From positions 1-34,380 of the forward strand of contig JAKFVK010000015.1 of assembly GCA_021732205.1 (NCBI GenBank): a stretch of 34,380 nt of DNA, written 5' to 3'. This DNA comes from Hyphomicrobiales bacterium (GTDB lineage: Bacteria; Pseudomonadota; Alphaproteobacteria; Rhizobiales; UBA4765). Numbering within the stretch: the stretch's first letter is position 1; each line of letters opens with the position of its first letter. A program made the position numbers and the translations under genes. The notes under the pieces were generated by a model, which searched no databases, was not told the origin of the DNA, and worked only from the letters and a program-made list of their open reading frames with translations. Positions 27,257 through 34,295 of this stretch are shown here, piece by piece.

Positions 27257-28942
27257 CTACATGCCGATGTAATTCGGGCCGCCCGCCCCTTCCGGCGTCA
27301 CCCAATTGATGTTCTGGGCGGGGTCCTTGATGTCGCAGGTTTTGCAATGGACGCAATTCTGCGCGTTGATGACAAAGCGCGGATCGCTTTTCGTCTCGGA
27401 ATTGGCGTAAACCACCTCGTACACGCCCGCCGGGCAATAAAGCCGCGCCGGCTCGCCATAGAGCGGCAGGTTCCGGCCAATCGGGATGCTTGCGTCTTTG
27501 AGCTGCAGATGCACCGGCTGGTCTTCCTCGTGATTGGTGTTGGAGAGATAGACCGAGCTTGGCTTGTCGAAGCTGATCTTGCCGTCCGGGCGCGGATAAT
27601 CGATGGGTGATGACTGCGCCAGCGTTTTCAGCGTAGCGAAATCGGCCTTGCCATGTTTCATCGTACCAAACAGCGAAAAGCCGAAGGTGTTGCACCACAT
27701 GTCAAAGCCGCCGAGAGCGATGCCGATGAAGGTGCCAAGCTTCGACCATAGTGGCTTGGCGTTGCGCACCCGCCACAGATCCTGACCGATCGCAGACGTC
27801 CGCCACGCCTCCTCATAAGCTGCCAGCTCGTCATGAGCGCGCCCCTGTTGCAGCGCCGTGAACGTATGCTCGGCCGCCAGCATGCCTGAGAGAATGGCGT
27901 TATGACTGCCCTTGATGCGCGGCACGTTGACGAAGCCCGCCGCACACCCGAGCAGCGCTCCGCCGGGAAACGTCAGCTTGGGCACCGACTGATACCCACC
28001 CTCGGTAATGGCGCGCGCCCCGTAGGCGATACGCTTGCCGCCCTCGAACACGCTGCGGATGCCAGGGTGCGTTTTGAAGCGCTGGAACTCGTCGAAGGGC
28101 GACAAATAGGGGTTCGTGTAGTTGAGATGAACAACGAAGCCGGCGGCAACAAGCCGCTCGCCATAATGATAGAGGAAGGAGCCGCCGCCGGTTGTGTTGT
28201 CAAGCGGCCAGCCGAAACTGTGCTGCACCAGACCGGGCTGATGCTTGTCGGCGGCCACTTCCCAGATTTCCTTGATGCCGATGCCGAATTTCTGTGGCTC
28301 GCGCCCCTGTGACAGGTCGAAGCGGGCGATTGCCTGCTTGCTGAGATGACCGCGCGCGCCCTCGCCGAGCAGCGTGTATTTGCCGCGCAGCTCCAGGCCA
28401 CGGGTAAAGGTTGATTTGGGGCTGCCATCCTTGGCAACACCCATATCGCCGGTAGCAACCCCGACCACACCGCCCGCCTTGTCATAGAGCAATTCGGCAG
28501 CGGCAAATCCCGGATAAATCTCGACACCCAGAGCCTCCGCCTCACCGGCGAGCCATTTCACCACCTCACCCAGCGAGACGATATAGTTGCCGTGATTGTT
28601 CATCAGTGGCGGCATCATCCAGTTGGGCAGGCGAAACGCCATCGAGGTGCCAAGAAAGAGAAAGCGGTCATCCTTCACTTGCGTGGTGATCGGGGCGCCT
28701 TTCTCCTTCCAGTCAGGGATGAGCTGGTTGATGCCTACCGGATCAATGACGGCGCCCGACAGGATATGGGCGCCGGGCTCCGAGCCCTTCTCGACGACGA
28801 CCACCGAAATCTCGGCACCATTATCCATCGCCAGCTGTTTGAGGCGAATGGCGGCGGCCAGACCCGCCGGTCCGGCGCCAACAATCACCACATCATAGTC
28901 CATCTGGTCGCGCGCTGGCTTATCGGTCAAATTCTGGCTCAT
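27257..28942 (-). CDS. Electron transfer flavoprotein-ubiquinone oxidoreductase
   Basis: It passes electrons from ETF (fatty acid and amino acid oxidation) to ubiquinone at the inner membrane. The product has 561 residues. The ATG at 28942 is chosen because GGGGAG lies eight bases upstream; a GTG three codons earlier is less likely. The FAD fold starts with YDVVIVGAGPAGLAAAIRL. The C-terminal ferredoxin-like part has the 4Fe-4S cysteines (LYCPAGVYE, then NCVHCKTCDIKDP) and ends NYIGM. The sequence is complete. A palindrome sits just upstream in the region shared with the glycosylase gene. Confidence 0.97.
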   Translation of the reverse strand: MSQNLTDKPARDQMDYDVVIVGAGPAGLAAAIRLKQLAMDNGAEISVVVVEKGSEPGAHILSGAVIDPVGINQLIPDWKEKGAPITTQVKDDRFLFLGTSMAFRLPNWMMPPLMNNHGNYIVSLGEVVKWLAGEAEALGVEIYPGFAAAELLYDKAGGVVGVATGDMGVAKDGSPKSTFTRGLELRGKYTLLGEGARGHLSKQAIARFDLSQGREPQKFGIGIKEIWEVAADKHQPGLVQHSFGWPLDNTTGGGSFLYHYGERLVAAGFVVHLNYTNPYLSPFDEFQRFKTHPGIRSVFEGGKRIAYGARAITEGGYQSVPKLTFPGGALLGCAAGFVNVPRIKGSHNAILSGMLAAEHTFTALQQGRAHDELAAYEEAWRTSAIGQDLWRVRNAKPLWSKLGTFIGIALGGFDMWCNTFGFSLFGTMKHGKADFATLKTLAQSSPIDYPRPDGKISFDKPSSVYLSNTNHEEDQPVHLQLKDASIPIGRNLPLYGEPARLYCPAGVYEVVYANSETKSDPRFVINAQNCVHCKTCDIKDPAQNINWVTPEGAGGPNYIGM

Positions 28943-28967
28943 TCTTGCCACTCCCCTCGCGTTTGGT

Positions 28968-28980
28968 TACATCCGATGTA
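28968..28980. promoter_or_regulatory. Palindrome in the ETF-QO / UDG divergent region
   Basis: TACATC-C-GATGTA is a perfect inverted repeat, 25 bases before the ETF-QO start codon and 60 before the glycosylase start. The position fits a repressor site or a leader hairpin. The regulator is unknown. Confidence 0.35.
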
Positions 28981-29040
28981 GCAGCGCGCCATCAGGCTTG
29001 CGACCATTTTATCCTGCTTCACGCCAGTCGGGTCCGATTC

Positions 29041-29874
29041 ATGCAGGTATCTGCGACAGAGGCAATGTCGGTTGCGCAGGCAAGAGCACTGCTTGACTGG
29101 TATATCGCCATGGGCGTTGATTGCGCTATTGGCGAAACTCCGATCGACCGCTTCGCTCTGGGCAATGCCACGCCCACATCCCCGTCCAGGCCAGCCGCGG
29201 TCGCTTCCCTGATAGCGCCGCTATCGCCTCGCGCCAGCGCCGCACGACCCTCCGCGCCGGCCATCGAGGGTGAGCCCGGCATCGCCGAAGCGCGCCGTCT
29301 CGCCGCCGCGGCAATGAGTCTCGACGAGCTGCGCGAGGCGATGAACGCCTTCGAGGGCTGCGCTTTGAAGGCAACCGCGTCCCAACTCGCGTTTGCCGAT
29401 GGCATTGCCGGTGCAGCCCTGATGCTGGTCGGTGAAGCGCCGGGCCGGGAAGAAGATTTGCAGGGCAAACCCTTCGTCGGACGCTCCGGGCAATTGCTCG
29501 ATCGTATTCTGGCATCGATCGGCCTTGATCGCAGCAAGGTCTATATCGCCAACGTTGTGCCTTGGCGCCCGCCAGGCAACCGCACACCCACTCCCCAGGA
29601 ATTGGCAATCTGCCGACCCTTCATCGAACGTCAGATTGAATTGGCGGCACCCAAATGCCTCGTCCTGCTGGGCGGCGCGGCCAATTCCGCCCTGACCGGC
29701 TCCTCTCAAGGCATTGTCAAGCAACGCGGGAAATGGCTGAGCCTGCACATGGGACAGCTTGTCCTGCCCACCATGCCGACCTTCCACCCGGCTTATCTGT
29801 TACGAAACCCCCTCTCCAAGAAATTGATATGGAACGATTTTTTGGAAGTTCATCAAGTGTTGCGCCGGGCCTGA
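29041..29874 (+). CDS. Uracil-DNA glycosylase, family 4-like, lacking two Fe-S cysteines
   Basis: It removes uracil from DNA to start base excision repair. From the ATG at 29041 the product has 277 residues (29065 is an alternative). The first 95 residues are a variable Ala/Pro-rich part. The glycosylase domain has GEAPGREEDLQGKPFVGRSG, NRTPTPQE and the FHPAYLLRNP motif. Family 4 enzymes bind a 4Fe-4S cluster with four cysteines; here only Cys107 and Cys191 remain, with Phe104 and Trp175 (VVPWRPPGNR) at the other two positions. The cluster is therefore probably absent. Related alphaproteobacterial proteins are believed to share this form. It is divergent from ETF-QO. Confidence 0.9.
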   Translation: MQVSATEAMSVAQARALLDWYIAMGVDCAIGETPIDRFALGNATPTSPSRPAAVASLIAPLSPRASAARPSAPAIEGEPGIAEARRLAAAAMSLDELREAMNAFEGCALKATASQLAFADGIAGAALMLVGEAPGREEDLQGKPFVGRSGQLLDRILASIGLDRSKVYIANVVPWRPPGNRTPTPQELAICRPFIERQIELAAPKCLVLLGGAANSALTGSSQGIVKQRGKWLSLHMGQLVLPTMPTFHPAYLLRNPLSKKLIWNDFLEVHQVLRRA

Positions 29875-30054
29875 CGGCGCGGGCAGCGCGTTGAAAGCAG
29901 GAAACGACGCAAAGCAAAAATCACGCAAGATAAGTTGAAATTATTTGAATAACTTAACCGAATTTCAAAGATCAGCGGTTAGATTGGACACATGCCGGAC
30001 AAGAAGATTATCTGGCTCCGCCATGGCGGAAATTAAGCACAAGGAGTGAGCTGA

Positions 30055-30216
30055 ATGAACAAGATGCGCGAATTTTTTTCCTGCGAGAGCGGCGCGACGG
30101 CAATCGAATATGGTTTGATTGCTGCTGGTATCGCTGTTGTTGTTATCGGCGCGGTTAATAGTATTGGTACGAACCTCAACACTGTGTTCACCAACGTCCA
30201 AAACAACCTCAAATAA
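30055..30216 (+). CDS. Flp/Fap-type pilin (first copy)
   Basis: This 53-residue prepilin has the Flp signature: short basic leader ending in Gly13, then ATAIEYGLIAAGIAVVVI with Glu at +5 and Tyr at +6, and a short polar tail FTNVQNNLK. It would be cut by a TadV/CpaA-type peptidase and assembled by a Tad secretion system; no tad or cpa genes are in the window. CAAGGAGTGAGC precedes the start. A possible 8-codon ORF (MAEIKHKE) ends six bases before the ATG. A strong terminator follows. Confidence 0.93.
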   Translation: MNKMREFFSCESGATAIEYGLIAAGIAVVVIGAVNSIGTNLNTVFTNVQNNLK

Positions 30217-30258
30217 AATATCCAATAAATTCTATCTGATCATGCATCCTGACATCGG

Positions 30259-30292
30259 GCAGAGCAAGCTTTGCGGCTTGTTCTGCTTTTTT
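30259..30292 (+). terminator. Rho-independent terminator after the first pilin
   Basis: An 11-bp stem (GCAGAGCAAGC / GCTTGTTCTGC, one G-T pair) with a 6-base loop is followed by six T. It lies 42 bases after the pilin stop and separates the two pilin transcripts. Confidence 0.9.
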
Positions 30293-30299
30293 CATTTCA

Positions 30300-30492
30300 T
30301 TTAGGTATTTAATTTATTATTAACAAATTTAAATAAAAAATTAAATCAAGCGTTAAATATATAATTTTTATCGATTTGACACATTAATTCCAGGCGAGAT
30401 GCAATGGTCAATTAACGTCTGTCAAATATAAAAACGCAGATGCACGGGATGATGGTTCCCGTCACGTATCATCGCGCAAGGAGTGAGCGAGC
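30300..30492 (+). promoter_or_regulatory. AT-rich upstream region of the second pilin
   Basis: Bases 30301-30370 have only 7 G or C of 70, far below the surrounding sequence. A candidate promoter follows: TTGACA (30376-30381), 18 bases, TGCAAT (30400-30405). AT-rich promoters of this kind may be bound by MucR/Ros or other AT-binding silencers; that is inferred. No other gene is seen in the 276 bases between the pilins. Confidence 0.5.
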
Positions 30493-30654
30493 ATGAACGC
30501 AATCGCCCGGTTTATCGGCTGCAACAAGGGTGCGACCGCCATTGAATATGCTCTGATTGCCTCCGGCATCGCTGTAGCCGTCATCGTAGCGGTCACCGGC
30601 CTTGGTACCAATTTGAACGCGCTCTTTACCAAGGTCCAAAACAACATCAAATAA
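30493..30654 (+). CDS. Flp/Fap-type pilin (second copy)
   Basis: The protein has 53 residues, the same length as the first copy and clearly a paralog: leader ending at Gly13 (FIGCNKG), then ATAIEYALIASGIAVAVIVA, and the tail FTKVQNNIK. Both leaders carry a Cys four residues before the cleavage point. The same 12 bases CAAGGAGTGAGC lie before the start, so the duplication included the ribosome site. It may be a major/minor pilin pair or a dosage copy. It is convergent with a glycosyltransferase gene, five bases apart. Confidence 0.93.
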   Translation: MNAIARFIGCNKGATAIEYALIASGIAVAVIVAVTGLGTNLNALFTKVQNNIK

Positions 30655-30659
30655 GCGTT

Positions 30660-31283
30660 TCATTCATCAATATCGCGCCGTACCGGCCCGCTGGCGACGC
30701 GAAATCCCTTCGCTTGAAGCGCTTTTCTGGTTAACTCTCCGCTGTCGCTGCGCGACCAGCCGATGCCGGCAAAGGCGCCCGCTTTGCCGGGAGGAAAGCG
30801 TGGCGCGGTGCCCTTGACCGCGCAAAACCAGAATCCGCCATCTTCGGCATAGGCGATCACAGCGTCGGCGCCCTTGAGGGCGCTGAACGCCGCCGCGATA
30901 TGCGTGGCGTTGACATCAACAATATCGCTCCCCATGACCGCCGCCGGCGCCGCGCCGGCATGGGCGAGCAGGCTACCCATACGATGGCCGAGATCGCCTG
31001 AGCTTTGTGCCAATACCTCGCAGCCGGGGGCAAGCCGCCGCCATAACGGGCTGTGAACCGCAGTGGGCGGCGTGACGGCCAGGATCGTTCGCCAGCGTTT
31101 GTCCTGCCCTGCCGTCCGCAAGGTGGAGGCCAGCAATGTACGATATAGCGACACCGCGCCAATAGCGCCAATCCGTCGCGCCAGCCTTGTCTTGACGGCG
31201 CCGGCAATCGGCAGCCGTGCCATGATGAACAGCAGGGGCCGCGATCTTCCGGCCTTGCGCTGGCGTGCAGGCGAGCTCGTCAT
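30660..31283 (-). CDS. DUF2064 / TIGR04282-type glycosyltransferase
   Basis: This 207-residue nucleotidyl/glycosyltransferase-fold protein has a nucleotide-binding start LLFIMARLPIAGAVKTRLA and GSDIVDVNATHI at the metal site. TIGR04282 proteins are usually paired with a TIGR04283 protein, as here, and in some genomes these lie near arsenosugar synthesis genes; no arsM or arsS gene is in the window. The real product is unknown. The start overlaps the stop of the upstream partner by four bases. Confidence 0.85.
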   Translation of the reverse strand: MTSSPARQRKAGRSRPLLFIMARLPIAGAVKTRLARRIGAIGAVSLYRTLLASTLRTAGQDKRWRTILAVTPPTAVHSPLWRRLAPGCEVLAQSSGDLGHRMGSLLAHAGAAPAAVMGSDIVDVNATHIAAAFSALKGADAVIAYAEDGGFWFCAVKGTAPRFPPGKAGAFAGIGWSRSDSGELTRKALQAKGFRVASGPVRRDIDE

Positions 31284-31975
31284 TTTTGTCCTTGATAGCG
31301 ACGCATCAGCGCTTCCGGAGAGGCGCCAAGCAGGTAGAGCGCAAGACAGGAGAGATTGCGCAGGCTGCGCCCGACATAGCCGTCGGTCTCATAACGCCTG
31401 GCACTGGTGATGGCCCTGGTGCGCAGGATCTGCAGGTTCCGGTGACCGATACGCCGGACCATATCGACGTCTTCCATCAACGGTATGTGCCGGAAGCCTC
31501 CCAGCCGGCGGTAATGATCAAGGCGCATGAGCAGCCCCTGATCGCCATAGGGAAGTGCGAACAGGAAGCAGCGCAGCGCCACCATTCCTTCAAGCAGGCG
31601 GGCTTTCACGCCGAAACTGTCAAGGGCAAAGGTGAAGCACGCAGCCCTGTCATCGTCCTGCTTGTCGGCGCGTTCGATAAAGGCCGACACCTCTTGCTCC
31701 CAGCCAGGACCGGGAAGGGTATCGGCATGCAGGAAAAGAAGCCAGGGCCCGCGCGCCTGCGCGGCGCCGGCGGCAAGCTGCGTGCCACGTCCTTTGTTAC
31801 TATGAACGATGCCACAACCCATGGCATCGGCGATAGCGAGTGTGTCATCCTGCGACCCGCCATCGCTGACGATGACCTCGCGCACCAGGCCGTCGGCCGC
31901 AGCCGGCACCAGTGTGCATAGCGTTGCCGGGAGGTCTTGGGCGGCATTGAAGGTGGGGATGATAACGCTGATCAT
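31280..31975 (-). CDS. Family 2 glycosyltransferase, TIGR04283 type
   Basis: This 231-residue GT-A enzyme starts at 31975 with MISVIIPTFNAAQDLPATL, the usual N-terminus; a longer frame to 32107 would overlap the divergent radical SAM gene. It has VREVIVSDGGSQDDTLAIA and LLFLHADTLPGPGWE (the DxD-like metal site is HAD) and LPYGDQGLLMRLD. It forms a two-gene unit with the DUF2064 gene. The pair is named for arsenosugar synthesis, but a role in envelope glycolipid or hopanoid modification is equally possible. Confidence 0.87.
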   Translation of the reverse strand: MISVIIPTFNAAQDLPATLCTLVPAAADGLVREVIVSDGGSQDDTLAIADAMGCGIVHSNKGRGTQLAAGAAQARGPWLLFLHADTLPGPGWEQEVSAFIERADKQDDDRAACFTFALDSFGVKARLLEGMVALRCFLFALPYGDQGLLMRLDHYRRLGGFRHIPLMEDVDMVRRIGHRNLQILRTRAITSARRYETDGYVGRSLRNLSCLALYLLGASPEALMRRYQGQK

Positions 31976-32066
31976 GGCTCCACAGTGCCGAGAACCGGGC
32001 GCCGTGGGCAAGCAGGAAATGCGCAGGCCGCTTGCAAACAACAAAGAACAAAGATAGAACATCGCA

Positions 32067-33176
32067 ATGACCCAGCTTGCAATCCGCCACACTTTGCCAG
32101 GCGACAATCACATCGCTGAACCGCGACGCCGCGGGCGTGGCGTGGTGTCGAATGCCGTCGGTCGCTTTGAGGCTTTGAAGCGTCACGAGGAAGATGACGG
32201 GTGGGGCAGTGTCGACACGCTGCCGGCATTCCGCACCGAGGTGGCGGTTGAAATGGCGCGGGCGATCATTGCCCGCAATGAATCGCCTGATATTTCCTTT
32301 GACCGTTCGATCAATCCCTATCGCGGCTGCGAGCATGGCTGCGTCTATTGTTTTGCGCGGCCAACCCACGCTTTTCTCGGATTGTCGCCCGGGCTCGATT
32401 TCGAGACCCGTCTGGTGGCAAAAGACAATGCCGCCGACCTTCTCGAACGCGAACTGGCAAATCCGCGATATGAACCGCGCACCATCGCGCTGGGCACCGC
32501 GACCGACCCCTATCAGCCCATTGAGCGCGAGCGCAAACTGACCCGCAGCGTTCTCGAAGTGCTCGAGCGCGCCGGCCATCCGGTCGGTATCGTCACCAAA
32601 TCGGCGCTGGTGACCCGCGATATCGATATTCTGGCGCGCATGGCCGAGCGTAACCTCGCCAAGGTGGCGATATCGGTGACGACGCTTGATCATCGTCGCG
32701 CCCGTTCGCTGGAGCCGCGGGCCTCGACCCCCAAACGCCGGCTGGAGGCGATCAGCCGGCTGAGCGCGGCCGGCATCCCGACCACGGTGCTGATTGCCCC
32801 GGTGATCCCCGCGCTCAATGATTACGAGATCGAGGCGATCCTCGAGAAAGCCTATGAGGCTGGCGCGCGCGAGGCCGGTTGGGTGATGCTGCGCCTGCCG
32901 CGCGAGGTGCGCGACCTGTTCACCGAATGGCTGATGACGCACGAACCGGACCGCTACCGTCATGTCATGAGCATCATCCGCGCCATGCGCGGCGGCAAGG
33001 ATTATGACGCAACCTTCGGCAAGCGCATGACCGGCGAGGGCCCCTATGCGTGGATGATCGCCCGGCGCTTCCAGGCAGCGCTCCGGCGCCTTGGCTATCG
33101 CAGCACGAGGACAAGGCTTGACACCAGTCATTTCCGCCGGCCTGTGCTCGCAGGCGGGCAACTCTCACTGTTTTAG
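32067..33176 (+). CDS. PA0069-family radical SAM protein
   Basis: This 369-residue protein resembles spore photoproduct lyase-like enzymes. The radical SAM cluster cysteines are Cys88, Cys92 and Cys95 in YRGCEHGCVYCFARPTH (CxxxCxxC). The next parts are IALGTATDPYQPIER, GHPVGIVTKSALVTRDIDIL and LIAPVIPALND. A role in DNA repair is guessed for the family but unproven. The protein ends QLSLF, a short motif like the QLxLF clamp-binding peptide, which would fit a replication or repair link; that is my inference. No strong ribosome site is visible before the ATG. Confidence 0.92.
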   Translation: MTQLAIRHTLPGDNHIAEPRRRGRGVVSNAVGRFEALKRHEEDDGWGSVDTLPAFRTEVAVEMARAIIARNESPDISFDRSINPYRGCEHGCVYCFARPTHAFLGLSPGLDFETRLVAKDNAADLLERELANPRYEPRTIALGTATDPYQPIERERKLTRSVLEVLERAGHPVGIVTKSALVTRDIDILARMAERNLAKVAISVTTLDHRRARSLEPRASTPKRRLEAISRLSAAGIPTTVLIAPVIPALNDYEIEAILEKAYEAGAREAGWVMLRLPREVRDLFTEWLMTHEPDRYRHVMSIIRAMRGGKDYDATFGKRMTGEGPYAWMIARRFQAALRRLGYRSTRTRLDTSHFRRPVLAGGQLSLF

Positions 33177-33189
33177 AAACAACATTCCG

Positions 33190-33474
33190 TCACGGCACCT
33201 TGCGCACCGCTTCGATCACCGGTGTCACCGCCACCGCCAGCGCCGGACCAAGTGCGGCAGGTACGGCATTGCTGGCGGTGATCAAGGCGTCCAGCCCATC
33301 ACGCCGCAATGCGCTGAGGGCTTGCTGGAGGGACGCCAGCAATGCCGGTGTCAGACGGTCAAGTTCCGGGCGGATGCTGGCTGCCAGATCAGGCGGCGCC
33401 GGCAGCACCAGCCATGACAGACCAAGGATCACGGCCATGATCACCGTTCGGTCGATCTTGGCACGAATTATCAC
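33190..33474 (-). CDS. Small membrane-anchored or exported protein, unknown
   Basis: I do not recognise this family. GTG at 33474 is preceded by AGGGAGGA at good distance, giving 94 residues; the frame is open for 35 more codons upstream, but those lack a signal and would overlap the start of rnhB. The N-terminus is basic followed by a hydrophobic stretch (VIMAVILGLSWLVLP), either an anchor or a signal. The rest is Ala/Leu-rich and helical (LDRLTPALLASLQQAL). It is convergent with the radical SAM gene and divergent from rnhB. Confidence 0.6.
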   Translation of the reverse strand: MIIRAKIDRTVIMAVILGLSWLVLPAPPDLAASIRPELDRLTPALLASLQQALSALRRDGLDALITASNAVPAALGPALAVAVTPVIEAVRKVP

Positions 33475-33558
33475 GCAATCCTCCCTCACTCGCTGACGAT
33501 CGGAAAGGGGGCGAAATTTTCTCTGTCGGCAAAGCCCGAGTGTGGATAAATATCTCGC

Positions 33559-34197
33559 ATGATGAGCCCCGCCCGCCAAGTCCGCCCTATGATCCTTGCC
33601 GCTGCGAGTGGGGTGGCGGGAATTGACGAAGCCGGCCGTGGGCCGCTGGCCGGCCCGCTGGCGGTGGCGGCTGTCCTTCTTGATCCTCGCCGGCCCATCC
33701 CCGGCCTCGATGATTCAAAAAAACTCACCGCGTCCCGTCGTGACGAACTCTACGTGCGCATCATGGCCGAGGCCGAGGCCGTATCTCTTGTCTTTATGTC
33801 GACAGACGACATCGCGGCCTTGAACATCCGTGGCGCCACGCTTGCCGGGATGCGTCGTGCGGCCCACGCCCTGTCGCGCGCCGCCATCGCCTTCGTCGTT
33901 GATGGACGTGACGTGCCGCCGGGGCTGGATGCGCCTGCCAGCGCCATCATCGGCGGCGATGGCAGATATGCAGCAATCGCCGCTGCCTCCATCATCGCCA
34001 AAGTCGCCCGCGACCGCGCCATGCAGACGCTGGCGAACGATTATCCGGGCTATGGTTTCGAGCAGCATATGGGCTATGGCACGAAACGCCACCTGCAGGC
34101 GCTCCGCCGCCTCGGCCCAACCCCCATCCACCGCGCAGGCTTTGCCCCCGTCGCCGATGCGCTGCGGCTCCGTCAATCATCAGCAGCAACTTGTTAA
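33559..34197 (+). CDS. rnhB: Ribonuclease HII
   Basis: It removes ribonucleotides and RNA primers from DNA. The product has 212 residues. Catalytic residues: Asp23 and Glu24 in GIDEAGRGPLAGPL, a further Asp in FVVDGRD, and a C-terminal Asp in KVARDRAM; GYGTKRHL completes the site. Two ATGs (33559, 33562) are possible and no clear ribosome site is seen. The position before ccrM is typical for alphaproteobacteria. Confidence 0.96.
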   Translation: MMSPARQVRPMILAAASGVAGIDEAGRGPLAGPLAVAAVLLDPRRPIPGLDDSKKLTASRRDELYVRIMAEAEAVSLVFMSTDDIAALNIRGATLAGMRRAAHALSRAAIAFVVDGRDVPPGLDAPASAIIGGDGRYAAIAAASIIAKVARDRAMQTLANDYPGYGFEQHMGYGTKRHLQALRRLGPTPIHRAGFAPVADALRLRQSSAATC

Positions 34198-34219
34198 CTG
34201 CGTTCCTTTACCGGGCATC

Positions 34220-34224
34220 GACTC
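34220..34224. promoter_or_regulatory. GANTC (CcrM) methylation site upstream of ccrM
   Basis: GACTC lies 71 bases before the ccrM start. In Caulobacter, GANTC sites in the ccrM leader make its transcription depend on methylation state and so on the cell cycle. One site does not prove the same here, and by chance such 5-mers are common. Confidence 0.4.
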
Positions 34225-34295
34225 TTTCCCTTCACCATAAGTGCCGTTGCCCGCCCGTCGCGGTCAGCAGCGAACAAGCGTTGGTGAGTTGCGTC

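Noticed and set aside
31976-32107. Longer N-terminus for the TIGR04283 glycosyltransferase
   Set aside because: It would overlap the start of the divergent radical SAM gene and precede the normal MISVIIPTFN beginning.
31845-33161. 438-codon minus-strand frame
   Set aside because: Shadow of the radical SAM gene; composition typical of antisense translation.
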